DNA of 64,000 nt from Sphingobium sp. AP50. Its GTDB lineage: Bacteria; Pseudomonadota; Alphaproteobacteria; Sphingomonadales; Sphingomonadaceae. The translations under genes were made by a program, and so were the position numbers. The stretch covers positions 21,524 to 85,523 of the forward strand of contig NZ_FNYZ01000022.1 in NCBI RefSeq assembly GCF_900109095.1. The letters are read 5' to 3'. Within the stretch, counting starts at the first letter, position 1, and each line of letters begins with the position of its first letter. Below are positions 34,594-43,890 of the stretch, piece by piece. The notes beneath the pieces are model-generated. The model was not told the DNA's origin and did no database searches. It was given only the letters and a program-made list of their open reading frames with translations.

Positions 34594-36144
34594 CTATCGC
34601 GCCCAACCTTCCGCGGCAGGCTCAAGCGTTCTCAAAAAGATTGCCGCGCTGGCGCGATAGGCATCTCTCATCTCCGGCTTCATGCGATCCCAGTTTGCAT
34701 ATATCTGCACCATTCTGCGGTTCCGGCGGAAGCGACGCTCGTGCCGTGCAAGGAAATCCCAATATAGTGCGTTGAAGGGACAGGCATCCGGCCCGGTCTT
34801 CTTTTTCACGTCATAATGACATTTGCCGCAGTAATCGGACATCCGGTTGATATAGGCGCCGCCACCCGCATAGGGCTTGGTCGCCAGACGGCCACCGTCG
34901 GCGTGTTGGCTCATGCCGATGACGTTCGGCAGTTCGACCCACTCATAGGCGTCGGCATAGACAACCAGAAACCAGTCTGCGACGTCCTGGGGACGAACAC
35001 CCGCCAGCATGGCGAAGTTGCCCAGCACCATCAGCCTCTGGATATGATGGGCATAGCTATTGTCCCGCGTGTTGCGGACAGCATCGGATAGGCAGAGCAT
35101 GTCAGTTTCACCCGACCAATAGAATTCCGGCAGTGGGCGCACTGCTTCAAGAGCGTTGGCATTGCCGACCTCCGGCATTTCCAGCCAATAATATCCACGT
35201 ACATATTCACGCCAGCCTATGATCTGACGAATGAAGCCCTCGGCGGCATTCAGTGGAACATTGCCTGTGGCATATGCGTCGGCGGCAGCCTGAGCCACCT
35301 CGATCGGCGTCAGGAGACCGAGATTCAGCGCAGGACTGAGCCAGCTATGGTAGAGCCAGTCCTGGCCCATAACCATTGCGTCCTGATATGTGCCGAAATC
35401 CGGCAGCGCGGTTCGGACAAAATGTGCAAGCGCCCGTCGTGCCTGCCCAGCTGTCACCGGCAGGCTGAATTTGTCCAGACTTCCGAAATGTCCGGAGAAA
35501 CGGTCTTCAACCAGCGCCAGCACCTGCTGTGTCATTGCATCGGGCTGGAAGTACATGGGTTCAGGATAATTCAGGCCGCGCTTGGGCGGCGCGCGATTAT
35601 CCTTGTCGAAATTCCATTCTCCCCCTTCCGGCTTACCATCTGCATCCATGAGCAGACCCGTCTTTCGCCGCATGTCCCGATAGAAAAATTCCATCACAAG
35701 GTCGTTACGTGCCTGAGCCCATGTCTGGAATTCGAGGATGCCACAGATGAAGCGATCATTGTCCAGCACATCCACCGGCAATTTGAATCGCTTTGCCCAA
35801 CCATCGATCATCAGCTTCACCCGCCACTCGCCGGGTTCGACGATGCGGATGGATGTCGGACGATGACGGTCGACTGCGCGCTGTACCTCTCCTGTAAAGC
35901 TCCCACTGCTGTCGGCATCATCAATGCTGATATAATCGACGTGCCAGCCTTTGACGCGAAGCTCCTCGGCAAAATGGCGCATCGCCGAGAATATCAGGGC
36001 GATCTTGCGTTTATGATGACGCACATATGTGGCCTCGTCCCTCACCTCCATGAGGAGAACGACCGCATCCGACGGTCGGATATCGCGGAGCGACGCTAGT
36101 TCGTGGCTGAGTTGGTCGCCAAGGACAGGAATGAGGATGGTCAT
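34594..36144 (-). CDS. FeS-BCP type photolyase/cryptochrome (deoxyribodipyrimidine photolyase-related)
   Basis: A 516-residue protein of the bacterial iron-sulfur photolyase group (PhrB-like). It starts LIPVLGDQLSHELASLRDI, contains the antenna-domain HHKRKIALIFSAMRHFAEEL, the FAD domain EGFIRQIIGWREYVRGYYWL, and four candidate cluster cysteines (one in the mid region, three in YCGKCHYDVKKKTGPDACPF). Members repair UV (6-4) photoproducts using FAD, a lumazine antenna and a 4Fe-4S cluster. The divergent DUF2256 gene begins 99 bases away, a common pairing for this group. Confidence 0.93.
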   Translation of the reverse strand: MTILIPVLGDQLSHELASLRDIRPSDAVVLLMEVRDEATYVRHHKRKIALIFSAMRHFAEELRVKGWHVDYISIDDADSSGSFTGEVQRAVDRHRPTSIRIVEPGEWRVKLMIDGWAKRFKLPVDVLDNDRFICGILEFQTWAQARNDLVMEFFYRDMRRKTGLLMDADGKPEGGEWNFDKDNRAPPKRGLNYPEPMYFQPDAMTQQVLALVEDRFSGHFGSLDKFSLPVTAGQARRALAHFVRTALPDFGTYQDAMVMGQDWLYHSWLSPALNLGLLTPIEVAQAAADAYATGNVPLNAAEGFIRQIIGWREYVRGYYWLEMPEVGNANALEAVRPLPEFYWSGETDMLCLSDAVRNTRDNSYAHHIQRLMVLGNFAMLAGVRPQDVADWFLVVYADAYEWVELPNVIGMSQHADGGRLATKPYAGGGAYINRMSDYCGKCHYDVKKKTGPDACPFNALYWDFLARHERRFRRNRRMVQIYANWDRMKPEMRDAYRASAAIFLRTLEPAAEGWAR

Positions 36145-36243
36145 GTGATTTTTTCGGTTTCCAAACGGGTTCAGATCCTATCGGATGCGTTAACGCCCGG
36201 AACAGGTCATGTTTGCGCACGATAGCCAAAAGAGACGCCGCTG

Positions 36244-36420
36244 ATGCCCCGCATGCAGAAGAAATCGGAATTCCCGTCGAAAATCTGCCCTGTGTGCAAG
36301 CGTCCGTTTAGCTGGCGCAAGAAGTGGGCGCGTGACTGGGATAAGGTCATCTATTGCTCTGACCGGTGCCGGTCCAACGCCAAACCCGGAGCAGGTGCAT
36401 CCAGTGCCCCTGTCGCTTAA
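36244..36420 (+). CDS. DUF2256 zinc-ribbon protein
   Basis: A 58-residue protein with KICPVCKRPFSWRKKWARDW and VIYCSDRCR, the four-cysteine CxxC...CxxxC pattern of DUF2256. The family is found beside photolyase-related genes in many proteobacteria; its role is not known, but a link to the iron-sulfur photolyase is suggested by that association. A weak GGAAC-N16-CGAT match lies at 36199-36223. Confidence 0.9.
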   Translation: MPRMQKKSEFPSKICPVCKRPFSWRKKWARDWDKVIYCSDRCRSNAKPGAGASSAPVA

Positions 36421-36429
36421 GGTTCGGCC

Positions 36430-36978
36430 ATGTCACGCGCACTCTGTCTATTGATCCTGCCACTGACCCTGATGCTGACAGGCTGCTGGACTGGCCCGCT
36501 GCTCTTTACCGCCGTCGATGCTGCCAAATCCCTCGAAGACGGAGCCTATCGTCTGGTGGAGCCGGGATCGAGCGATCCGGGCGGCGATGTTCTGAACATC
36601 CGCAACCAATATGATGGCAGCTTACTGGTGACAGGCCCGGACCATCCCTGGCGCGTGCTGACCGTACCGCTGCTTCAGGCAGGAAGCGGCAGGTTCATAC
36701 TTCAGCTACAGGAAAGCGATCCCAAGAGGCCCGAACGTTCCATCAAGGCGACCTATATGCTGCTCGACATGCGCAGACAGCATCCGGCTATAACGATTCT
36801 TGCCTGCGACGCAGAGACTGCAGGCGCCGTCGAAGCCAGCGGCGGCTTTATCGCGCGCGATCCGCAGTCGGCATCAAGTTGCGGTTTCACTGACGGGGCT
36901 GTCCTCAAACTGCGTATCGCCGCAGCCGGCCAAGGCCTGTCGGAACCAGATATCGAACTGATAAGGGTTGCTGAATGA
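36430..36978 (+). CDS. Lipoprotein of unknown function
   Basis: 182 residues with a lipoprotein signal (LCLLILPLTLMLTGC, lipobox LTGC). The mature part looks beta-rich (EDGAYRLVEPGSSDP, DGSLLVTGPDHPWRVLTVPL). No family is recognised. It starts 9 bases after the DUF2256 stop and overlaps the next exported protein by 4 bases (ATGA). Confidence 0.75.
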   Translation: MSRALCLLILPLTLMLTGCWTGPLLFTAVDAAKSLEDGAYRLVEPGSSDPGGDVLNIRNQYDGSLLVTGPDHPWRVLTVPLLQAGSGRFILQLQESDPKRPERSIKATYMLLDMRRQHPAITILACDAETAGAVEASGGFIARDPQSASSCGFTDGAVLKLRIAAAGQGLSEPDIELIRVAE

Positions 36979-38129
36979 CGCATAACCTTCTGATCATCAC
37001 CGCTGCGCTCCTGCTGACGGCCGCGACCAGCCCTCAGCCTGACCGCCCTGCCCCGGCCAAGGCGCCTGTTCCGAGCTTTTCCTGCGCTTCGGCACGTACC
37101 GCAGTCGAAAAAGCCGTCTGTGCTGACCCAGCGCTGTCATCGGCAGATCGCGAGATGGCGAGCCTCTTTGCGCTCGCCCGCACGAGCGCCTTTGGCAACG
37201 GTCCTTCCAACGAACTGGCAACACAGCGCCAAACCCTTAAGGACATGCGGTCGTGCGAAGGGATGGCTCGATCGCTACCCATTGGGAAATGCCTTGCACC
37301 ACTCTACGCGCGGCGTAATTTCGAGCTGGCGACCGCTATATTGACGCGAGAGCCGGATAAGGCGAGCCCTGTTCTTCGCCGTGACCGCACAGGCTTTGCC
37401 CCGATACTCGAAGCCATTGCGCTTTGGGCCGCCGAACCGGTCGACGCATCCTGGTCGGTCCCTGAACGGGCGACAAGCCGGAAGCGTATCGTCGCCCTGT
37501 TATCGCCCTATCTGACGGCCCTGCAGTCGGACGAGAGCCAGTCATTTGGCTGGTCGATCCTGTCACGCCCCAGCGGCGACGATCCGGTTGTCAGCGATAT
37601 CGACGACATTTTGCGTTCCGATCGTCATTTTGCAGCTTTTCTCAATGTTCTTGGCCCCTATCTGTCCGAAGAGAAAGAGGCTGGCGTCATGCTGCGGGAT
37701 TTGCCCTGCTCCGCGGTCATCAGGCACCCCGATCTGCTGAATGCGACCGGTGCCGTCTTCGGCTCCACCATGGATAATTTCGTCTTTCGCACGGATTGCG
37801 CCCGTACTTTGCCGCCGCTCCCTGCCCTTTCCCAACTTGACCGGAAAATCCTCAACAACTGGCCGGCCTGCGACGGCTCGATCCGCTTTGCCGCCTATCG
37901 CGCCTATGCTGTTGCCCTTGACGCGGCGCGCCTGGGACAATCAACTGGAACGCAGGCCGACGAAAACGGTCGACCGCGCGTGGTCGCCGCATCCGACATA
38001 GACAGCGCGCGCGCCGAACTGACAGGATATTATGTCAAATATCTGGCCAAGTCCCCCGAAGACGCCAAAAGACTGGCAAGTGACACCATCGGCGCCATCC
38101 TCTCGAGCGCGCATAGCTGCGGCACCTGA
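36975..38129 (+). CDS. Exported protein with LprI-like N-terminal domain
   Basis: A 384-residue protein with a signal peptide (LLIITAALLLTAATSPQ) and an LprI-type domain (FSCASARTAVEKAVCADPAL, with the characteristic cysteines and SADREMASLF). The rest (helical, with GYYVKYLAKSPEDAKRLASD at the end) is unassigned. LprI-family domains are associated with lysozyme inhibition, so a role in envelope protection is possible. Coupled to the upstream lipoprotein. Confidence 0.75.
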   Translation: MTHNLLIITAALLLTAATSPQPDRPAPAKAPVPSFSCASARTAVEKAVCADPALSSADREMASLFALARTSAFGNGPSNELATQRQTLKDMRSCEGMARSLPIGKCLAPLYARRNFELATAILTREPDKASPVLRRDRTGFAPILEAIALWAAEPVDASWSVPERATSRKRIVALLSPYLTALQSDESQSFGWSILSRPSGDDPVVSDIDDILRSDRHFAAFLNVLGPYLSEEKEAGVMLRDLPCSAVIRHPDLLNATGAVFGSTMDNFVFRTDCARTLPPLPALSQLDRKILNNWPACDGSIRFAAYRAYAVALDAARLGQSTGTQADENGRPRVVAASDIDSARAELTGYYVKYLAKSPEDAKRLASDTIGAILSSAHSCGT

Positions 38130-38144
38130 AGTTCAGGAGCAGCC

Positions 38145-38345
38145 ATGGCAATTCACCGGCAATATAAAGAACGTATTGCCAAATGGGCGAGCCCTTGGTG
38201 CGACGGTCCGGCCACCTATCACCGGTATGAAGCGCGCGTCCATGAATTCCATCTGCACCTTAAATCAGTCTGCCGACGAACGCCATCGGCATGGTCGGCG
38301 AGAGGCCGACCCAATCTGGGTCGTCATGCAAAATTATATTCATGA
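38145..38345 (+). CDS. Possible small basic protein
   Basis: A 66-codon frame preceded by CAGGAGCAGCC, with MAIHRQYKERIAKWASPWCD at its N terminus. The second half has poor codon quality, so it may be a fragment. No family is recognised; weakly supported. Confidence 0.25.
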   Translation: MAIHRQYKERIAKWASPWCDGPATYHRYEARVHEFHLHLKSVCRRTPSAWSARGRPNLGRHAKLYS

Positions 38346-38397
38346 TGACGAAACCCGCAATGGTGCGAGGCCAGCCCATTCGGATTGCACTTTGGAC

Positions 38398-38664
38398 TTA
38401 GATCCGAGGTTTTTTAGGCAAATTGTCTGGGAACCTGCTCGCTGTCGCTGCACCGCTTGGCCCGCGCTGGGGGCGATCACTTGTTGGATCAGGAGCCCTC
38501 GGCTCTTCGATATCTGTGCTCAAGATAGCCGGGCTTCCCAGCCCTTCCCCTGCGATCGTCGCACTTTTATCTCCCGGCGAAACCTTTTCTGCCGCTTTCC
38601 GATTGGTCGGTCCGCCAGCGCCGGTATCTTCAGGGCCTTCGGTTGTTTTGGGTGTCTTGGGCAT
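38398..38664 (-). CDS. Small disordered protein
   Basis: 88 residues, Pro/Gly/Lys/Glu-rich (MPKTPKTTEGPEDTGAGGP, RKAAEKVSPGDKSATIAGEG). Translation start 38664 is set by AAGGAG 7 bases upstream. Similar low-complexity products are encoded at 57641 and 58304. Function unknown; resembles hydrophilins by composition only. Confidence 0.6.
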   Translation of the reverse strand: MPKTPKTTEGPEDTGAGGPTNRKAAEKVSPGDKSATIAGEGLGSPAILSTDIEEPRAPDPTSDRPQRGPSGAATASRFPDNLPKKPRI

Positions 38665-38808
38665 TCTCGCTCTCCTTTTATCGCACTTCCATCGAAGCAA
38701 ACAAAGCGCATGCGCAGTTGTTTTGACTATCTAGGATGAACCACTGACCGTCCATGTTGATCCAGGAGACTGGGCCGGATTGATCGTTTGAATGGCTACC
38801 TAAGATAA

Positions 38809-38843
38809 AGACCCCGCCAGCCATGGGAACGCCAGCGGGGTCT
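38809..38843. terminator. Hairpin near 38.8 kb
   Basis: AGACCCCGC (38809-38817) pairs with GCGGGGTCT (38835-38843) around a 17-base loop. No gene ends immediately before it on either strand; it may be the remains of an older terminator. Confidence 0.4.
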
Positions 38844-39489
38844 ATCGAAGGGTCTGTTGAACGCCTTTCGGGGGGTTTAAGCCGTCCAACGTCTCCAGAA
38901 CGGTATCAAAGGGATGGGGTTCCAAACAAAATCAAACTTGGCACGATGTCTTGAATTTTTATCGTTGCGGATAAGGAACTAATTGCCATCCGATTTGTCG
39001 TTCCGGCGGTCCCTTTTATGAAATCACGCACCCTGCCTAGCGACGGCGGGGTTATTTCTATCGTTATCATGCGGTGCTGAAAGCGGACATATTGTTTTAT
39101 CCGACCCTCTTGAGATACGCCTTGTACGATCACTTAAAGGGCGCCGCCACAGCGGCCTCCATGCAGGACGATCAGCTGCCGCCATGTCCTCCACAGGTGG
39201 ACAGGGCGGTTGAACTGAAAAGCAGGCAGTCGAGGATAAAATAGACAAGAGAGGAAACAACAAAATTGAATCTACCTAAACAGCAATATGACCGGGATCG
39301 ATCCCACATGCTCGCCTGGTTAATCTGGCTGTCGAAGAAGAGACGGCCGCGCTCATTGCTCAATGCCGTCGTGACGACGTTCTACTGATCGAACAGCATA
39401 AACGTAGGGCCATTTTTCTCGGAAAAAGGCCGGTATGTTAGCGAAGGAAATTAGATAGGATTTATGATGTATAACTCCGGAATGTCGCT
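38844..39489. other. Intergenic, no supported gene
   Basis: About 650 bases. A stretch near 39300-39430 reads like coding DNA in one frame (LVNLAVEEETAALIAQCRRD) but has no start and an upstream stop, so it may be gene debris. Nothing else recognised. Confidence 0.45.
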
Positions 39490-39621
39490 ATGCCAGATGT
39501 AGAGGATCTCGATGACGCGACGCTGATCGCGCTGTGGAACGCTGCCGATCCGGACAGCCCGACCGAGTATGAACAGCAAGTGTTTGATGAAATGCAACGC
39601 CGCGCCACCGATAAAGGCTGA
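39490..39621 (+). CDS. Small acidic protein (43 aa)
   Basis: An open frame from ATG 39490 to TGA 39619-39621 encoding DVEDLDDATLIALWNAAD, then SPTEYEQQVFDEMQRRATD. High third-position GC and an acidic amphipathic helix pattern support it. No family is recognised. Confidence 0.5.
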   Translation: MPDVEDLDDATLIALWNAADPDSPTEYEQQVFDEMQRRATDKG

Positions 39622-39842
39622 GGTCCCGAGAGTTGCTGAAGCCGTTAACAAAGAAGGTATCGACTGCAGGGAAATCGGCCGACCTGCAAACGACCTTGTG
39701 TGGCATCTCAGCAGTCCATTGCCCATCACAATGTGCTTACCGTGTGCGATACCGGCATGTGCCCCGCATTTTTGGCCGCCGGTCCGCCTCTGGCGGTGCT
39801 GTCTGATCCACGATTTGGCTGATATTACGCGGACGAGAAGGT

Positions 39843-39868
39843 GGAACCTCAAGCGATGTCACGCGCTT
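39843..39868 (+). promoter_or_regulatory. EcfG-type promoter candidate
   Basis: GGAAC (39843-39847), 17 bases, GCTT (39865-39868), about 25 bases before the membrane protein start at 39894. The -10 is a variant. Confidence 0.35.
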
Positions 39869-39893
39869 TCTGGTCTGAACTGGGGAACAGGAT

Positions 39894-40097
39894 ATGATCA
39901 CGGAAGTCATTGGCGCAGTTATAGGATCCAAATTAGACCAGCGGGACGGTGACAGCGGTGCGAAGGGTGCCCTCATGGGCTACTTCGCGCCTCGGATTGT
40001 CAGTGCTGCGCTGAAGATCGGTGTGCTTGCCGTCGTTGGATACGGCGTCGTGAAATCCCTGCAGAGCGTTATGTCCGACACTGACTCAACCGACTGA
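39894..40097 (+). CDS. Small glycine-zipper-like membrane protein
   Basis: 67 residues: a helix ITEVIGAVIGSKLDQRDGD, then a second hydrophobic helix (SAALKIGVLAVVGYGVVKSL). Gly-rich spacing suggests an inner-membrane protein. No family is recognised. Preceded by GGGGAACAGG as a modest ribosome binding site. Confidence 0.55.
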   Translation: MITEVIGAVIGSKLDQRDGDSGAKGALMGYFAPRIVSAALKIGVLAVVGYGVVKSLQSVMSDTDSTD

Positions 40098-40172
40098 CAT
40101 CGTTGTGACAATGTTGCTTACTCCAATCGTCAGAATTGCCCGCTGTAGAAGCGCGCAATATGAAAATTTCGA

Positions 40173-40439
40173 ATGATGGCCATGGAACCGGATTATGCAC
40201 ATGGCCGGCGGGATGGTCTGCGTTTGGCACTGTCTATCCTTGCAGCGGAAGAAGCGAAATGGTCAGCCCTGCTGGGCGAGAGCAGATCATGGCGAACCAA
40301 TGTCACGCGCGAGGCGCGGCATAAGACACTGCAGGTTGCGCAAAGGCGGCTCCGCACCGCACTAAATCGCCTGACGCCCAAATCCGATCAAGGCATGGAT
40401 CCCGAGGTCGCTTCCGCACTCGAAGCAATCGGTCTCTAA
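40173..40439 (+). CDS. Hypothetical protein (88 aa)
   Basis: A charged, largely helical 88-residue protein (DGLRLALSILAAEEAKWSAL, VAQRRLRTALNRLTP). Starts at 40173 or a nearby in-frame ATG. Codon use is coding-like. No family is recognised. Confidence 0.5.
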   Translation: MMAMEPDYAHGRRDGLRLALSILAAEEAKWSALLGESRSWRTNVTREARHKTLQVAQRRLRTALNRLTPKSDQGMDPEVASALEAIGL

Positions 40440-40636
40440 ACGACTTATGACGCACCACAAGCTGAAGCTTTCATCAACAATCGGGCTTTTGTTGCGGTAT
40501 CGTATCTATCTTGCGTAAGAGATAGCAAAGGGATTGGGACCAGATTATTTCGTTCGGCGCGGTGTTGCAAAGAAGGCGGGTCGGGCAGCTGTCATGATGG
40601 ACATCTTAAATCTTGCATCGATCAAGAGTTAGCCTG

Positions 40637-40930
40637 ATGACCCCTGACATCAGCCTGCGACAGATGGAAGATGCGCGCACCGCCATCTTGGAGCTGATCA
40701 ATTGCCGCACGGAAACGGCAACAGTTTGTCCAAGCGAGGTTGCCAGAGTGCTTGTCAAAAGGGCGAGCGCTGACACGGAAGGGCAGACCTGGCGTTCGAT
40801 AATGCCGATCGTCCATACTACGATTGATCAGATGGTGGTCGATGGGCTGATCAAATTGAGTTGGAAGGGAAAGGTCATGGCATCACGCCATGGGCCCTAT
40901 CGCATCGGCCGAGCGCCACCCAAGCGGTAA
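40637..40930 (+). CDS. DUF3253 domain protein
   Basis: A 97-residue protein with the DUF3253 layout: AILELINCRTETATVCPSEV, then WRSIMPIVHTTIDQMVVDGL and IKLSWKGKV, followed by HGPYRI. The fold appears to be a winged helix, so DNA binding is possible, but no role is known. Start 40637 (MTPDISLRQ) fits the family better than the upstream codon at 40613. Confidence 0.85.
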   Translation: MTPDISLRQMEDARTAILELINCRTETATVCPSEVARVLVKRASADTEGQTWRSIMPIVHTTIDQMVVDGLIKLSWKGKVMASRHGPYRIGRAPPKR

Positions 40931-40937
40931 TATTTCA

Positions 40938-42107
40938 TCACCGAATGAGGCCCGCGGCGCGGAGCGCGTCGTGGATGGCTTTTTCAACTCCTGCTTTCCC
41001 CGATACTTCCGGTCGGGAGGGCTCTGTGGGCAAAGCTTCCGATCGGCTTGCGCCTGACACAGGCAAAGTCAGAGTCGCCTTCTGGCCATTGCCGATGGGT
41101 GGCGCGAATATGCACTCCCTTCCGGTCTCCAGCAAGCCCCACGATGATGCCATTCGGCGCGTGGATGAGATACCCGCTTCGAGCATGTACGGCATCGCCA
41201 TGCCGCAAGCATCTTGCCCAATCGTGGCCAGTGGCGCGCCATGGCCCATATTGGCGATGCGATAATCCTCGATGACCGGGCGCCCGGCTGCATCGTTCCA
41301 GGCGCGTCGGCAGTGCCCGGCTATCTGCTCCGAAGCGTCCGGCGCCGCATTGAGACCGTGCACAGCGAGCCACTGGGCGAGAATAGCGTCCGCGTTTGTG
41401 CAGCTGACTGTTGCGTCGGCGCTGCCATGCCATATTGAGATGCGAGGCCAGGGACCATTATGGTTGGACGCACGCCGGACCCGGTTACCCAGGTCACCTG
41501 CGCTAAAGGCTCCTGCCCCGCGCATGGCTTCAAGCGCCTGCGGCATATTGGACGCAGACCCGTACGGCAGGCCGGCGATGATCGCGCCACCTGCGAATAA
41601 TTCCGGGTAGCTTGCAAGCATAACGGAGGTCATTGCGCCCCCTGCGGAAAGACCGGTCACGAATATCCGAGATGGATCAGCACCATGGTATTCCACCATC
41701 GCCATGATCATCTGTTTGATGGACAGCGCCTCGCCTCGATCGCGGCCATTGTCGGCGGAAGAGAACCAGTTGAAACAGAGATTGGGGTTGTTCGCGCGCT
41801 GCTGCTCGGGAAACAGCAGCAGGAAACCGTGCTCATCTGCTAATTGTGACCAACCCGCGCCGCGATCATAGCCTTCGGCGGTTTGCGTGCAGCCATGTAA
41901 TATGACGACGAGTGCCGGCTTTTCACCTATCTGATCGGGGACATAGATTTTAGCGCGCAATGCGCCGGGGTTGGTCCCAAAAGCATCGAAGTTTGTCAAT
42001 CGGTCTGGACCGCCGGCAATAATGTGGCCCGGATGGCTGGCGCGCATTGCTGCCAGTCGGGCGATTGTAGCGGATAATCTGGCCACGCGAAGTCTCCATC
42101 CGGTCAA
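40938..42107 (-). CDS. PHB depolymerase family esterase (LpqC-like)
   Basis: A 389-residue alpha/beta hydrolase of the extracellular PHB-depolymerase/feruloyl-esterase type: ALVVILHGCTQTAEGYDRGAG, LLLFPEQQRANNPNLCFNWF, the nucleophile TGLSAGGAMTSVML, and a late WHGSADATV. The N-terminal 25 residues do not make a clear signal peptide. It hydrolyses ester polymers or acyl esters; intracellular location cannot be excluded. The C-terminal 60 residues are variable. Confidence 0.88.
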   Translation of the reverse strand: MTGWRLRVARLSATIARLAAMRASHPGHIIAGGPDRLTNFDAFGTNPGALRAKIYVPDQIGEKPALVVILHGCTQTAEGYDRGAGWSQLADEHGFLLLFPEQQRANNPNLCFNWFSSADNGRDRGEALSIKQMIMAMVEYHGADPSRIFVTGLSAGGAMTSVMLASYPELFAGGAIIAGLPYGSASNMPQALEAMRGAGAFSAGDLGNRVRRASNHNGPWPRISIWHGSADATVSCTNADAILAQWLAVHGLNAAPDASEQIAGHCRRAWNDAAGRPVIEDYRIANMGHGAPLATIGQDACGMAMPYMLEAGISSTRRMASSWGLLETGRECIFAPPIGNGQKATLTLPVSGASRSEALPTEPSRPEVSGKAGVEKAIHDALRAAGLIR

Positions 42108-42198
42108 TGCAGCCCCTGCTCAGCCACGACATATTTGTGCTGCACTGCACAATATGGGGTTGTTAGACCAGCTTGCAAGGCGTGGTGCATCGATCTTT

Positions 42199-42648
42199 TC
42201 AAAGTGGAAAACATTTACTGGCATGTGAAGAAGAGGTGTTGCGCGGCGAAAGCCGTGAAACGCTTGAGATATTGGCGAAACGAGAGTTTGATGTGGTCAG
42301 CGGTTGATCGTGCCAGGGGCGAGCCAGACGAGAGCGGTCCTTGTCTGGTAGAACAATCCCACGCGCGACCATAACTGCCGTCTGACGAGCCCTAGTGGCG
42401 AGGGCCATTGATAAGGCACTTGAGCTGACGACCCCTGATGCCTCGCCGAGAGCCCATCCGCGAACCTTCTGACTGCCGCGATCATCCTGCCCCGGCTCCG
42501 TCTTCGTTTTGGCCTGCTCACGGACATCAGATGCCAGCGATGTGCCGATATCATCAGACCCGATGAACTTACCTTCATCGTCACGCCGAACATATCGCTT
42601 GTCGGTGCCGATATCGCCAACTCTCGATCTGCCACGGTCGCTCTCCAT
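42199..42648 (-). CDS. Small stress-type protein, C-terminal part doubtful
   Basis: The first 60 residues (VGDIGTDKRYVRRDDEGKF, GTSLASDVREQAKT, EPGQDD) look like a short hydrophilic protein common in sphingomonads. The remaining frame to 42199 lies opposite plus-strand sequence that also looks coding, so the real gene may end earlier and the tail be a frameshift artifact. No good ribosome binding site was found. Function unknown. Confidence 0.45.
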   Translation of the reverse strand: MESDRGRSRVGDIGTDKRYVRRDDEGKFIGSDDIGTSLASDVREQAKTKTEPGQDDRGSQKVRGWALGEASGVVSSSALSMALATRARQTAVMVARGIVLPDKDRSRLARPWHDQPLTTSNSRFANISSVSRLSPRNTSSSHASKCFPL

Positions 42649-42743
42649 GATGACGTAAAAAGGAGAACATATGCTCAATGAGCAGTTCACACGCCTGGAA
42701 CTTGGGACACCAGAACGCCATTTAAGGTCTGGAGGCGAAGGCG

Positions 42744-43007
42744 ATGGCAAATGGTTGGGCACCCGATGGCGCAGTGCAAGATCAAATCGATGATACGATC
42801 AAGGACGCTGTTCAGCGCGCACGAACGATGATGCCGACAGGCGACAGTGCGGAATATTGCGACGACTGCGGCGAGGATATTCCCGAGCGCCGTCGGCAGG
42901 CGTTGCCCGGCACGCGGACATGTGTTGTGTGCCAGTCGAAACGTGACGCCACTGTCCGTTCCATCGGCATCAATCGCCGAGGCAGCAAGGACAGTCAGCT
43001 CAGATAA
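42744..43007 (+). CDS. DksA/TraR C4 zinc-finger protein (YbiI-like)
   Basis: 87 residues: N-terminal helix IDDTIKDAVQRARTMMP, then a zinc finger with EYCDDCGEDIPERRR and TCVVCQSKRDA (CxxC...CxxC). It lacks the long coiled coil of DksA, so it is a short TraR/YbiI-like protein. These bind in the RNA polymerase secondary channel or act as zinc proteins. Start at 42744 follows GGAGGCGAAGGCG. An overlapping 40-codon frame at 42671-42793 has a strong ribosome binding site (AAGGAGAACAT) and may be a leader. Confidence 0.88.
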   Translation: MANGWAPDGAVQDQIDDTIKDAVQRARTMMPTGDSAEYCDDCGEDIPERRRQALPGTRTCVVCQSKRDATVRSIGINRRGSKDSQLR

Positions 43008-43086
43008 TCCGCTGCGGACATGACCAGCCAAACCGGTCGTTCGAAATGGGTGGGATCACGGTCAACTGCTCGACCGCCCTGGTGCA

Positions 43087-43890
43087 TCATCGCCTGGGGC
43101 TACGGCGTCGAACCTTCTTGTCGGAGAGTTCGACCCACACTGGCGCATGGTCGCTCGACTTCTCCCAGCCCCGCACATGAACATCGACCTGGGCGTCGAT
43201 TAGCCGGTCGCGCAGCAATGGACTGAGCAACAGATGATCGATGCGCAGGCCCGCATTTCGGCCGTAGGCATTGCGGAAATAATCCCAAAAAGTAAAAATC
43301 CTGTCGTCTGGATGGATGGTCCGGAGCGCATCCGTCCAGCCCTGATCAAGAAGCCTGAAAAATGCCGTCCGGACTTCGGGCGCGAACAAGGCATCCTCGC
43401 GCCAGCGTTCGGGTTTGTAGACATCGCGATCGGTCGGCATGACATTGAAATCGCCGAGCAAAATCACTGGAACGCCCAATCCCAGCAGCCCTGCCGCATG
43501 ATCGATCAAGCGATCGAACCAACAAAGCTTGTAATCGAACTTTGGTCCGGGACGCGGATTTCCGTTCGGCAAATATAGGCCGCCGACGAGCACGCCGTTG
43601 ACCGCCGCCTCGATGTAGCGACTTTGGCTGCCGTCGGGGTCATGTGGCAATCCGCGGCGGGTTTCATGAATTTCGCCGACGCGGGAGAGGATGGCAACAC
43701 CGTTCCAGCTCTTCTGACCATGCCAGATTGCCTGATAGCCAAGGTCGCGAAAAGCGCTTAGCGGGAATTTTTATTGCGGCGCCTTCAGTTCCTCGAGCAC
43801 TACGATGTCCGGCTCAGCCTCGGCCAACCAGCGAAGCAGGACTGGCAGACGGCCATTGACGCCGTTCACATTGTAGGTCGCGATTTTCAC
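43087..43890 (-). pseudogene. Exodeoxyribonuclease III-like gene with premature stop (codon 40)
   Basis: From GTG 43890 the frame reads MKIATYNVNGVNGRLPVLL, DIVVLEELKAPQ, then TAA (43773-43771) and continues in the same frame with KFPLSAFRDLGYQAIW, NGVAILSRVGEIHE, GDFNVMPTDRDVYKPERWRE and DHAPVWVEL. Both halves are plainly ExoIII/AP-endonuclease family, and relatives have Glu or Asp where the TAA lies. This is a single nonsense change; nothing else is missing. The GTG overlaps the ligD stop (GTGA), so the exonuclease was coupled to NHEJ. Read-through or an assembly error cannot be excluded. Confidence 0.85.
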
